Part shown: positions 1-6,266 of the stretch, piece by piece
How the letters are laid out: every line of letters starts with the position of its first letter
Numbering within the stretch: the first letter of the stretch is position 1
NCBI GenBank assembly: GCA_002378605.1
Contig: DFSK01000021.1
Coordinates: 5,402-20,071 of the forward strand
From: Alphaproteobacteria bacterium UBA3439
GTDB lineage: Bacteria > Pseudomonadota > Alphaproteobacteria > Puniceispirillales > Puniceispirillaceae
Direction: 5' to 3'
DNA: 14,670 bases
Made by a program: the position numbers and the translations under genes
Notes under the pieces: model-generated
Told to the model about the DNA's origin: nothing
What the model saw: the letters and a program-made list of their open reading frames with translations, nothing else
The model's database searches: none

Positions 1-237
1 AACCGTGTCTTGCAGCGGGCTTTCATCTGGATCGCCGAATAGGGGGCCGAAATGCCGCGACAAGGCAATATGCTGTTCGCTTGACAGGGTTTGATTATGG
101 ATCACCATCAGGCCGCCAGCATCAACCCATGCTCCGACCAAATCTTGGGCCAGATTGTCACTAAAACCAGCAGATAGATCGAGGCCAAACACCTCGGCGC
201 CGAATCCTTGCGTTAGCGGCCTGATTTCATAATCCAT
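1..237 (-). CDS. TauD/TfdA-family 2-oxoglutarate-dependent dioxygenase, N-terminal part
   Basis: The reading frame runs from an ATG at 237 to the left edge without a stop, giving the first 79 residues. It opens with IRPLTQGFGAEVFGLDLS and continues with an AW-DAGGLMVIHNQ stretch and an ALSRHFGPLFG stretch. These match the N-terminal pattern of the TauD/TfdA family (Fe(II)- and 2-oxoglutarate-dependent enzymes acting on taurine, other sulfonates or aryloxyalkanoates). The HxD...H iron ligands lie further along the protein, outside the window, so catalytic competence and substrate cannot be judged. A GGGG run ends about 10 bases before the ATG. It lies 42 bases downstream of the DUF1330 gene on the same strand and is probably co-transcribed with it. 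Family assignment is good; a taurine substrate is only a guess. Confidence 0.8.
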   Translation of the reverse strand, partial: MDYEIRPLTQGFGAEVFGLDLSAGFSDNLAQDLVGAWVDAGGLMVIHNQTLSSEQHIALSRHFGPLFGDPDESPLQDTV

Positions 238-279
238 AATATGTACCCCATATGCAAAAATACCGTTGTTAAGGCGTTT

Positions 280-573
280 TTATTCGGCCGCCTCGACAAT
301 GCGAATTTCACGGATCGCACCGCCATCAAGCGCAGCAAGTGCCGCGCCATAGGCAGCGCCATCATGGGTGCTGATTGCGGCATCAAGCGAGTCAAATTCG
401 ATCAAGACCGTGCGTTCAAGAACGCCAGCCTCATAGGCTTTTGCCGGTGTGCCACGAGCCAGAAACCGGCCTCCACCAGCCGAAATAGCTGGTCCAGCCA
501 AGGCCGCATAGGCCGCCAGTTTGGTGTCATCAATGATTTTCTGATAAGTGCTAATCCAATAAGCTTTGCGCAT
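280..573 (-). CDS. DUF1330 family protein
   Basis: This is a 97-residue protein starting MRKAYWISTYQKI and ending at TAA (280-282). Its length and pattern fit the DUF1330 family of small dimeric alpha/beta-barrel ferredoxin-like proteins: a first beta strand with AYWIS, a middle GGRFLARG stretch, an ERTVLIEFDS stretch around residues 55-65, and a C-terminal REIRIVEA strand. The open frame extends upstream to 672, but those extra 33 residues have no family likeness, so I chose the ATG at 573, preceded by GGA about 8 bases upstream. No biochemical function is established for the family. It sits directly upstream of the TauD-like gene and is divergent from the sulfur module at 884. Confidence 0.8.
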   Translation of the reverse strand: MRKAYWISTYQKIIDDTKLAAYAALAGPAISAGGGRFLARGTPAKAYEAGVLERTVLIEFDSLDAAISTHDGAAYGAALAALDGGAIREIRIVEAAE

Positions 574-754
574 TTTACATTCCGTTTTGCCCGCAGTTAT
601 TTTAAGGCCAAACTCTTGGTTTTGCGGGATCGAAACCAGATCTGGATCAAGAAAGAACGTCCTTGTTGCCAAGAGGTTCAGTGAAGATGAAAAAAGTCTG
701 GCAGGCGATTTGGCGAATTACAACTGGAAAATATTTGCCTGTTCTGTTGTTTTT

Positions 755-775
755 GATAATGTAAGCTTTGCAAAG
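755..775 (+). promoter_or_regulatory. Possible -10 box with overlapping palindromic operator
   Basis: GATAAT at 755-760 matches TATAAT at five of six positions. No good -35 lies at 16-18 bases; TTGCCT at 735-740 is only 14 bases upstream. The palindrome CTTTGCAAAG (766-775) falls where transcription would start from this box, a common place for a repressor operator. Both parts are inferences from short matches. Confidence 0.3.
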
Positions 776-879
776 GCAGATGCGATTGGCCATTTTCTTT
801 TACACGCGCCGATGGCATCGCTGTGCAGGCTGTTGCCACGATGTTTGATTTCATTTCGATTTGAGGAAAGCAAAGCTTA
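762..879. repeat. 10-base inverted repeat flanking the leader of the sulfur module
   Basis: TAAGCTTTGC at 762-771 is the exact reverse complement of GCAAAGCTTA at 870-879. In an RNA starting near 760, the two arms could pair and close a loop of about 98 bases, ending five bases before the ATG at 884 and next to the GAGGAAAG ribosome binding site. Shorter possible internal pairings are TGGCA 813-817 with TGCCA 834-838, and GCGAT 782-786 with ATCGC 817-821; these two share base 817, so they are alternatives. The arms are certain; their function is inferred. Confidence 0.5.
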
Positions 880-883
880 GACA

Positions 884-1789
884 ATGCCATCCGATAACCA
901 ATCAGACCAGATCATCCCGCAAGTTAAAGGCTTTTTTCACGCGGCAAGCAACACCATCAGCTATGTGGTGAAAGACCCGCAAAGCAATGCATGTGCGATC
1001 ATTGATAGTGTTCTCGATCTTGATTATGCGGCTGGCAAGATTGCCTATACGCATGCTGATTTGATCATTGATTATGTCGAAAAACATCAATTATCGGTTG
1101 AATGGCTTATCGAAACGCATGTTCATGCTGACCATTTGTCGGCCGCCCCCTATATCCAGCAAGAGCGTGGTGGCAAAATCGGCATCGCCAAGCAGATTGT
1201 CGAGGTGCAGGAAGTCTTTGGCAAGATGTTCAATGCTGGCACCGAATTTCAACGTGATGGCAGCCAGTTTGACGTTTTGTTTCAGGATGGAAGCCGCTAT
1301 TTGATTGGTGATATGCCAGCCTATGTCATGCATACCCCCGGCCATACCCCTGCTTGTATGACGCATGTGATTGGCGATGCGGTTTTTGTTGGTGACACGC
1401 TTTTCATGCCCGATGGCGGCACGGCACGCGCTGATTTTCCGGGCGGTGATGCTGCCCAGCTATATCAATCTATTCAAAAGATTCTGGCGCTTGATGACGC
1501 GATGCGCATCTTTGTCTGCCATGATTATGGCCCTGATGGGCGTTCCATTGCATGGCAAACAACGGTTGCTGAGGAACGCGCCAAAAACATTCATATTGGC
1601 AAAGGCGCAAGTGAGGCCGATTTTGTGGCTATGCGATCGAAGCGTGATGCCACGCTTGCTATGCCTGCCTTGATCATGCCATCAATCCAGGTGAATATGC
1701 GTGCAGGCCATATGCCTGCTGCCGAGCCTGATGGCGATGTGTATCTAAAGGTTCCTATTTCGGGATTGAAATCTAAAAAATCGTCGTAA
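884..1789 (+). CDS. MBL-fold persulfide dioxygenase (ETHE1/Blh type)
   Basis: A 301-residue metallo-beta-lactamase-fold protein. The metal-binding motif THVHADHLSAA places His79, His81, Asp83 and His84. His154 follows in TPGHTPACMTHV, Asp171 in GDTLFMPDGGT, and His213 in FVCHDYGPDGR. The GTARADFPGGDAAQLYQSI stretch is typical of ETHE1-like sulfur dioxygenases rather than glyoxalase II. These enzymes use a mononuclear iron to oxidise glutathione persulfide to sulfite with O2, probably in the cytoplasm. The length suits a single-domain form, with no attached rhodanese or DUF442 domain. It is the first gene of a plus-strand run with two YeeE/YedE genes (84 bases downstream) and a GrdB-like gene. 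The putative ribosome binding site GAGGA (863-867) is 16 bases from the ATG, which is long. Confidence 0.9.
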   Translation: MPSDNQSDQIIPQVKGFFHAASNTISYVVKDPQSNACAIIDSVLDLDYAAGKIAYTHADLIIDYVEKHQLSVEWLIETHVHADHLSAAPYIQQERGGKIGIAKQIVEVQEVFGKMFNAGTEFQRDGSQFDVLFQDGSRYLIGDMPAYVMHTPGHTPACMTHVIGDAVFVGDTLFMPDGGTARADFPGGDAAQLYQSIQKILALDDAMRIFVCHDYGPDGRSIAWQTTVAEERAKNIHIGKGASEADFVAMRSKRDATLAMPALIMPSIQVNMRAGHMPAAEPDGDVYLKVPISGLKSKKSS

Positions 1790-1873
1790 TTTTGCTGGTT
1801 TTGACGCCGTTAGGTGGCTACGCTCGCCCGATTGTGATCAATCGAAAAGATCATTGTTACCAAAGGAAAATCA

Positions 1874-2305
1874 ATGACAATTGCATGGGCAAGCTTTACC
1901 CCCTTCAGCGCCTTTCTTGGCGGCTGTTTAATCGGGCTGGCAGCATTGCTGCTGATGGTGTTTCAGGGCCGCGTTATGGGCGTCAGCGGCATTATTGGCG
2001 GGCTGTTTGGAACCGCATCATCGGCCGAGCGTGGCTGGCGGCTGGCGTTTTTGCTGGGTGCGGTGGCTGGCCCGATTATATGGCAAATCATCACCAAAGC
2101 ACCGATTATCTGGCAGGCGGTTGCCAGCGGGCCACAATTCTATATCGCGGCCTTTTTGGTCGGGCTTGGCACGGCGATCGGATCGGGTTGCACATCGGGT
2201 CATGGCATTTGCGGCCTTGCCCGATTATCGCCACGGTCATTGATGGCCGTGATGGCCTTTATGGCAAGCGCGGTGGCCACTGTTGCCATCGTCAATCATA
2301 TTTAG
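1874..2305 (+). CDS. YeeE/YedE family membrane protein, first half-size subunit
   Basis: A 143-residue, strongly hydrophobic protein with about four membrane segments. It carries the YeeE/YedE signature GSGCTSGHGICG at residues 103-114, with Cys106 and Cys113. In the full-length thiosulfate transporter TsuA (YeeE), conserved cysteines along the pore pass the sulfur compound through the inner membrane. Here the family is split over two genes, this one and the next. AAGGA at 1863-1867 lies six bases before the ATG, which fixes the start. Position after a persulfide dioxygenase suggests import of thiosulfate, sulfide or a persulfide; the exact substrate cannot be read from the sequence. Confidence 0.88.
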   Translation: MTIAWASFTPFSAFLGGCLIGLAALLLMVFQGRVMGVSGIIGGLFGTASSAERGWRLAFLLGAVAGPIIWQIITKAPIIWQAVASGPQFYIAAFLVGLGTAIGSGCTSGHGICGLARLSPRSLMAVMAFMASAVATVAIVNHI

Positions 2306-2320
2306 CGGCGAGAACAGATC

Positions 2321-2740
2321 ATGACACGTTTGATAACAGCTTTGATCATCGGTTCGATTTTTGGTATTGGCCTTGCCATTGCCGGTATGTTGAACCCAAG
2401 CAAAGTCGTTGGGTTTCTCGATATTTTCGGTGATTGGGATCCGTCACTGGCATTTGTGATGGGCGGCGGTATTCTTGTTAATGCCATTGGCCATCGCTTT
2501 GTGATGAAACGCAAAGCGCCAATTCAATGCGCCGCTTTTTCATTGCCGACATCAACCAATATTGACAAGCCGCTGGTGATTGGCAGTGTGATTTTTGGTG
2601 TTGGTTGGGGACTTGCCGGTCTTTGTCCGGGGCCGGTGGTGGCAAGCCTGTTTCTCAATGGTGAAGCGATGCTGCCGTTTTTTGGTCTTTTGATTGCCGG
2701 TCTTCTGGTTGGCCGGATTGTGATGCGCCGTCTGGCCTAG
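2321..2740 (+). CDS. YeeE/YedE (DUF6691-type) membrane protein, second half-size subunit
   Basis: A 139-residue hydrophobic protein beginning 15 bases after the previous stop, so almost certainly translated from the same message. It shows the typical pattern of the second member of the pair: AGMLNPSKVVGFLDIFGDWDP at about residues 21-41, VMGGGILVNAIGHRF around 46-60, and GWGLAGLCPGPVVA at 95-108 with Cys102. About four membrane segments are evident. Such pairs usually sit side by side with persulfide dioxygenases or ArsR-type regulators in proteobacteria. No regulator gene is seen here. It probably forms one sulfur-compound channel with its neighbour. Confidence 0.87.
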   Translation: MTRLITALIIGSIFGIGLAIAGMLNPSKVVGFLDIFGDWDPSLAFVMGGGILVNAIGHRFVMKRKAPIQCAAFSLPTSTNIDKPLVIGSVIFGVGWGLAGLCPGPVVASLFLNGEAMLPFFGLLIAGLLVGRIVMRRLA

Positions 2741-2787
2741 TCTGTTACCCATGATAAGACGAATAATATTGCTTAAGGACTGATGAA

Positions 2788-3690
2788 ATGGATATCGATT
2801 TTGACGCCCCGCTTGATTATTTACCACGGATCAAAAGCTATTATGTCGGTCTTGGCTATGGCAAGCCCTATGAATGGGCCAAGCTTGATGATGTGCCTTT
2901 TGCCAATTTGCAGAAACCACTGGCTGCAGCGCGCATTGGCATTGTCACAACAGCGTCGATTTTCAATCCGGCAAATGGCGAGCAGGGGCCAGGTGCGCCC
3001 TATAATGGCAAGGCTAAATTTTTTACCAGCTATGCCGAACCTATCGCCCCTTTCCCTGATGTAAGAGTGGCGCATATTGCGATTGATCGCGCGCATACAA
3101 CGGCAAGCGATATGGCAAGCTATTTCCCGCTGGCGGCATTGCAGCGGCTTGCCGATGCCGGATATATCGGATCGGTATCACCGAATTTCTATGGATTGCC
3201 AACCAACCGTTCGCAGCGTGTTACCACGCAAACCGATTGTCCAAAGCTGTTATCCCTATGTCAGGATGATGCGGTAGATGCGGTTATTATGGTGCCAAAT
3301 TGTCCGGTATGCCATCAATCAATGGCTTTGGCAGCGGCGCATCTTGAAGCGGCTGGTATTGCGACGGTAATCATGGGCTGTGCTCGTGATATCATCGCCT
3401 ATGTTGGGGCGCCGCGCCTTTTGTTCAATGATTTGCCACTTGGCAATGGCGCTGGCCTTCCACATGACCAGCCTTCGCAGGATCTTGCGGCGAAATTGGC
3501 GGTTGATTTGCTGGTTGATGCAACCGCGCCGCGCACGATCAAACAATCACCGCTTCGATGGGCGGGGGCGGCCGATTGGAAAAAGGATTACTCCAATATC
3601 GCGCTTTTGTCCGATGCTGAAATTGCCCGTTTGCGGGCCGAATTTGATGCCGTTAAAAAAGACGCAGCGAAATTAAAAAAGGCGCTTTAG
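2788..3690 (+). CDS. GrdB-like (glycine/sarcosine/betaine/D-proline reductase selenoprotein B family) protein, Cys form
   Basis: A 300-residue soluble protein. The stretch AVIMVPNCPVCHQSMALAA (about 165-183), followed by a helix and GIATVIMG, corresponds to the active-site region of the reductase selenoprotein B family, where related members have U/C-P-x-C. Here the motif is Cys172-Pro-Val-Cys175, so the usual Sec position is Cys. Earlier parts also fit: PLAAARIGIVTTASIF (44-59) and YFPLAALQRLADAGYIGSV (112-130). The classic members act in clostridial amino acid reduction with GrdA and thioredoxin; neither GrdA nor a proline reductase is in the window, so that reaction is unlikely. It is 47 bases after the YeeE/YedE pair, with AAGGA at 2775-2779, eight bases before the ATG. 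The C-terminus is a Lys-rich helix (IARLRAEFDAVKKDAAKLKK). A thiol- or persulfide-linked role is inference. Confidence 0.72.
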   Translation: MDIDFDAPLDYLPRIKSYYVGLGYGKPYEWAKLDDVPFANLQKPLAAARIGIVTTASIFNPANGEQGPGAPYNGKAKFFTSYAEPIAPFPDVRVAHIAIDRAHTTASDMASYFPLAALQRLADAGYIGSVSPNFYGLPTNRSQRVTTQTDCPKLLSLCQDDAVDAVIMVPNCPVCHQSMALAAAHLEAAGIATVIMGCARDIIAYVGAPRLLFNDLPLGNGAGLPHDQPSQDLAAKLAVDLLVDATAPRTIKQSPLRWAGAADWKKDYSNIALLSDAEIARLRAEFDAVKKDAAKLKKAL

Positions 3691-3751
3691 CCCGCAGTAA
3701 ATTTAACGTCAAACCATAATAAAGATCAGGTTCGACCCAACGGAGCCGTAC

Positions 3752-5182
3752 CTAATTCAGCTTGTTGATTTCAGCTTCAAGCGCCTTTGCTGGCCCTGAA
3801 TCGGGTGCCATCAATCCCAGCAATGACGTCCATGCGATGCGCGCCGTCGCATCATCGCCGGCAAGGCGGGCAAGATGCCCTTCAAAAAACAGCGTTTGCG
3901 GATTGTTTGGCGCAATCTTTTTGGCGGCGGCAAGCGCGGCTGTTGCCCGTGTGATGTCGGCAGATGTGGTGCCAGAGGCAAGGATCAACTCAAGAAAGCT
4001 TAGCTGGACATCAAGATCATCAGGGGCTGATCTGGCAGCATTGGCAAGCGCTTCAAGCGCCTTTTTATTCTGGCCAAGAACATCATAGGCGCGGGCAAGG
4101 CGAACCCAGCCATCAGTATCATCAGGCGTTTCAACAAGCCGGTCTTCAAGCCGCTTTACCATGCTGGCAATCATTTCATCGCGCTCGGCCTCGGTCATAT
4201 TGGCAGCATCGGCCATCGCTTCGGCATCTGGCCCGGCTGGCGCTGCGGCGATGGCTTGTTCTGGCGGCAATGAGATATTACCAGCCTCGGCGGCGCGTTG
4301 CATATTTTCACGAACAAGCGTAACCCATGGCGCATCAGGATTTGATACGGCAAGCAATGCCTGCCACTGCCCAATGGCAATCGCATAATCACCATCTTGA
4401 AATGCCGCAAGACCTGAAAGGAACAGCGCGCGCGGTTCGGCCGGATCAGCGTCAAGAACGGTTTTGATTAGAGCGCGGGCAGGGATTGTAACCTGTCCGT
4501 CGGCAGCGCGGCTTAACGCTTCGGCAAGCATTGAGGTGATGGCAATATCGCCTTTGGTGATGTCGATGGCGGTTCTAAGCGCGCGGATTTCGGTTTCATT
4601 ATCATTCACATTTGCCGCTGCTTGCGCCAATAAAAGCCATGCTTCAACATTATTTGGCGTTGCCTCGGTTGCTTTGGTTGCATCACGAAGCGCGGTGGCC
4701 GCAGCATTTTGGTTTTGATTTGCACCGGCCTTGGCCGCGGTGATTTCAGCGCTGCGGCTGGCAAAAGGGCGGTCGGGGCTTTGTGGATTGCCAATGCCAA
4801 GATAAATCACCAGCGACAATGCCGGCACGAGTAGGCTGATCAAAATATTGCGGGGCGACAAAACTGACGTTCGGGTTTGCCCAAGCCTGTCCATCTCGGT
4901 GCTAAGGCCAAGCAGCCGCCGGTCAATGTCGCGGCAGGCACTGGCATATTCGTCAGCGCTGATGCTGCCATTGGCTTGATCAGCATCACAACGCTGGCGT
5001 TCGGCCTGCAGAAGATCAATTTTACTGAAAAGGGCGGCGGTTTGTGTATCGGTGGATTGATGCGGGCGGCCACGGCTGATAATCCACAGCAATAGCCCGG
5101 TTAAACCAAGCCCGATGACAATCGCGCCGATAATCACCGGCAGGTTGGCAAGCGACAGATTATTCAAAATTTGCATGGTCAT
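3752..5182 (-). CDS. ccmI: Cytochrome c maturation protein CcmI
   Basis: A 476-residue protein. Two membrane segments lie at about residues 14-35 and 112-129, with a cytoplasmic loop between them containing a coiled helix (QAERQRCDADQANGSISADEY). The C-terminal part is rich in TPR-like helices: AWLLLAQAAANV, ARALFLSGLAAFQDGDY-type and GWVRLARAYDVLGQNKKALEAL. This is the CcmI/CycH layout. CcmI chaperones apocytochrome c and presents its CxxCH tail to the CcmF/CcmH ligation complex in the inner membrane. The ATG at 5182 overlaps the ccmH stop by four bases (ATGA), indicating coupled translation. The gene ends at TAG 3752-3754, convergent with the GrdB-like gene. Confidence 0.9.
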   Translation of the reverse strand: MTMQILNNLSLANLPVIIGAIVIGLGLTGLLLWIISRGRPHQSTDTQTAALFSKIDLLQAERQRCDADQANGSISADEYASACRDIDRRLLGLSTEMDRLGQTRTSVLSPRNILISLLVPALSLVIYLGIGNPQSPDRPFASRSAEITAAKAGANQNQNAAATALRDATKATEATPNNVEAWLLLAQAAANVNDNETEIRALRTAIDITKGDIAITSMLAEALSRAADGQVTIPARALIKTVLDADPAEPRALFLSGLAAFQDGDYAIAIGQWQALLAVSNPDAPWVTLVRENMQRAAEAGNISLPPEQAIAAAPAGPDAEAMADAANMTEAERDEMIASMVKRLEDRLVETPDDTDGWVRLARAYDVLGQNKKALEALANAARSAPDDLDVQLSFLELILASGTTSADITRATAALAAAKKIAPNNPQTLFFEGHLARLAGDDATARIAWTSLLGLMAPDSGPAKALEAEINKLN

Positions 5183-5709
5183 GTTTTTGGCCCGTTTTCA
5201 CTATCGCGGCTTGCCAGCATTTTTTCGATACGCGCGCGTTCGGCGGCGTCCAACTCATTGGCAATGGCAGCACCGCGTTGTCGGCGCGCCATCACCACAA
5301 TCGCCCCGCCAAGAAGGATAAAGCCAAGCGGGGCAAGCCATAAAAACAATGTCGCCTGATCAAGCGGCGGGTTTAGCAGCACATAATCCCCATATTTCGC
5401 ACGAAGCTGGTCAATGATTGCATCATCGCTGGTACCGGCAGAAATTTGGCTTCGGACTTCGCGGCGAAGATCGCGGGCTAGATCGGCGTCGCTATCATCA
5501 ATTGATTGATTTTGGCAAACAAGACAGCGCAATTGTTTTGAAAGATTGCGCGCGCGTTCTTCAAGTTCTGGGTTAGCCAGCATTTCTTCGGCGGTAATGG
5601 CGTGTGCCGGCGTGCTTATGGTGCTGATAGACAGAATGCCAATTGCCATATTCACAAGGGCAAGCCCGATGATGATCTGATTCCGCCATAGAGCCGTTGT
5701 CGTCATCAT
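5179..5709 (-). CDS. ccmH: Cytochrome c maturation protein CcmH (CcmL-type)
   Basis: A 176-residue protein with an N-terminal signal segment ending at about residue 36 (TPAHA). The hallmark LRCLVCQNQSI motif has Cys62 and Cys65. A helical region, DLARDLRREVRSQI, leads to YGDYVLLNPPL, and a membrane segment lies at about 120-141, followed by a short charged tail. CcmH reduces apocytochrome c or a mixed disulfide with its periplasmic CxxC before haem attachment. The start ATG at 5709 overlaps the ccmG stop as ATGA; a second in-frame ATG at 5706 follows at once, so the start is uncertain by one codon. It corresponds to the N-terminal half of E. coli CcmH, with ccmI encoding the TPR half separately. 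Confidence 0.93.
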   Translation of the reverse strand: MMTTTALWRNQIIIGLALVNMAIGILSISTISTPAHAITAEEMLANPELEERARNLSKQLRCLVCQNQSIDDSDADLARDLRREVRSQISAGTSDDAIIDQLRAKYGDYVLLNPPLDQATLFLWLAPLGFILLGGAIVVMARRQRGAAIANELDAAERARIEKMLASRDSENGPKT

Positions 5710-6266
5710 GATCCAAGCGCCTCTAATGCCGGAAAAATCGTGGCTTCAAGAACGCCGCGGGTCAATGGCCCCGCATGGCGCAGCTTTACCACACCATTCG
5801 CATCGAGAAGATAGGTTTCCGGCACGCCATAAACGCCCCATTCAATGCCGGTACGGCCATCGGCATCCATGCCAATTGCCTGAAATGGATTACCATATTG
5901 CTGCAGAAAAGCCGTTGTGTCCTCGGCGCGATCTTTATAGGCGATTCCCAGAATGGCAACACGTTTTGACAACATTTCAAGTGCCGGTGCTTCGGCGCGG
6001 CATGGCGCACACCATGACGCAAAGAAATTCACCAAAACCGGCTGGCCCTGAAACATGGTCACTGAAATGTTGTTTCCGGCTGCTGATCCGGTTTGCACAA
6101 GCCGCGGTAAATTGGTTTGTGGTGCAGCTTTATCAACAAAGACTGATGGCAATTGAGTTGGGTCGCGGCTACCAGATAGGGTGCCGTAAAGCGCCATCCC
6201 GCCTACTAATGCCAGAATGCCAAATGCCACAAGCGGCAGCAGGAATGACAGGCGCATCTGGCTCAT
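5706..6266 (-). CDS. ccmG: Thiol:disulfide interchange protein CcmG/DsbE
   Basis: A 186-residue thioredoxin-fold protein anchored by one N-terminal membrane segment (about residues 6-28). The active site is FFASWCAPCRAE with Cys86 and Cys89, and the cis-proline loop is GVYGVPET with Pro149. It lies in the periplasm and supplies reductant from CcdA/DsbD to CcmH and apocytochrome c. The open frame extends upstream to 6398 inside ccmF, but that part is unlike the family. I chose the ATG at 6266-6264 because it overlaps the ccmF stop by one base (TGATG) and begins a normal membrane anchor. The end overlaps the ccmH start by four bases. Confidence 0.93.
   Translation of the reverse strand: MSQMRLSFLLPLVAFGILALVGGMALYGTLSGSRDPTQLPSVFVDKAAPQTNLPRLVQTGSAAGNNISVTMFQGQPVLVNFFASWCAPCRAEAPALEMLSKRVAILGIAYKDRAEDTTAFLQQYGNPFQAIGMDADGRTGIEWGVYGVPETYLLDANGVVKLRHAGPLTRGVLEATIFPALEALGS

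Larger units (their letters stand above)
574..883. promoter_or_regulatory. Divergent intergenic region upstream of the sulfur module
   Basis: This 310-base stretch separates the minus-strand DUF1330 gene from the plus-strand persulfide dioxygenase gene. Open frames crossing it (for example 566-880 plus and 678-890 minus) show no protein-family likeness and I do not call them. It should hold the promoters for both directions. I see a -10-like GATAAT at 755-760 (plus), a perfect 10-base palindrome CTTTGCAAAG at 766-775, and an inverted repeat between 762-771 and 870-879. The GAGGAAAG at 863-870 is the best ribosome binding site candidate for the gene at 884, though its spacing is long. Confidence 0.55.

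Noticed and set aside
566..880. A 104-codon plus-strand open frame across the divergent intergenic region
   Set aside because: No family likeness or ribosome binding site, and its 5' end runs antisense over the start codon and RBS of the DUF1330 gene; it is best read as non-coding.
1792..2433. A 213-codon plus-strand open frame overlapping both YeeE/YedE genes
   Set aside because: It lies in another frame over two clearly recognised membrane protein genes, lacks a ribosome binding site and has a Trp/Arg/His-rich composition unlike a real protein.
3728..3753. Imperfect hairpin (AGGT...ACCT) between the convergent GrdB-like and ccmI genes as a terminator
   Set aside because: The stem has several mismatches and no T-rich tract follows in either direction.
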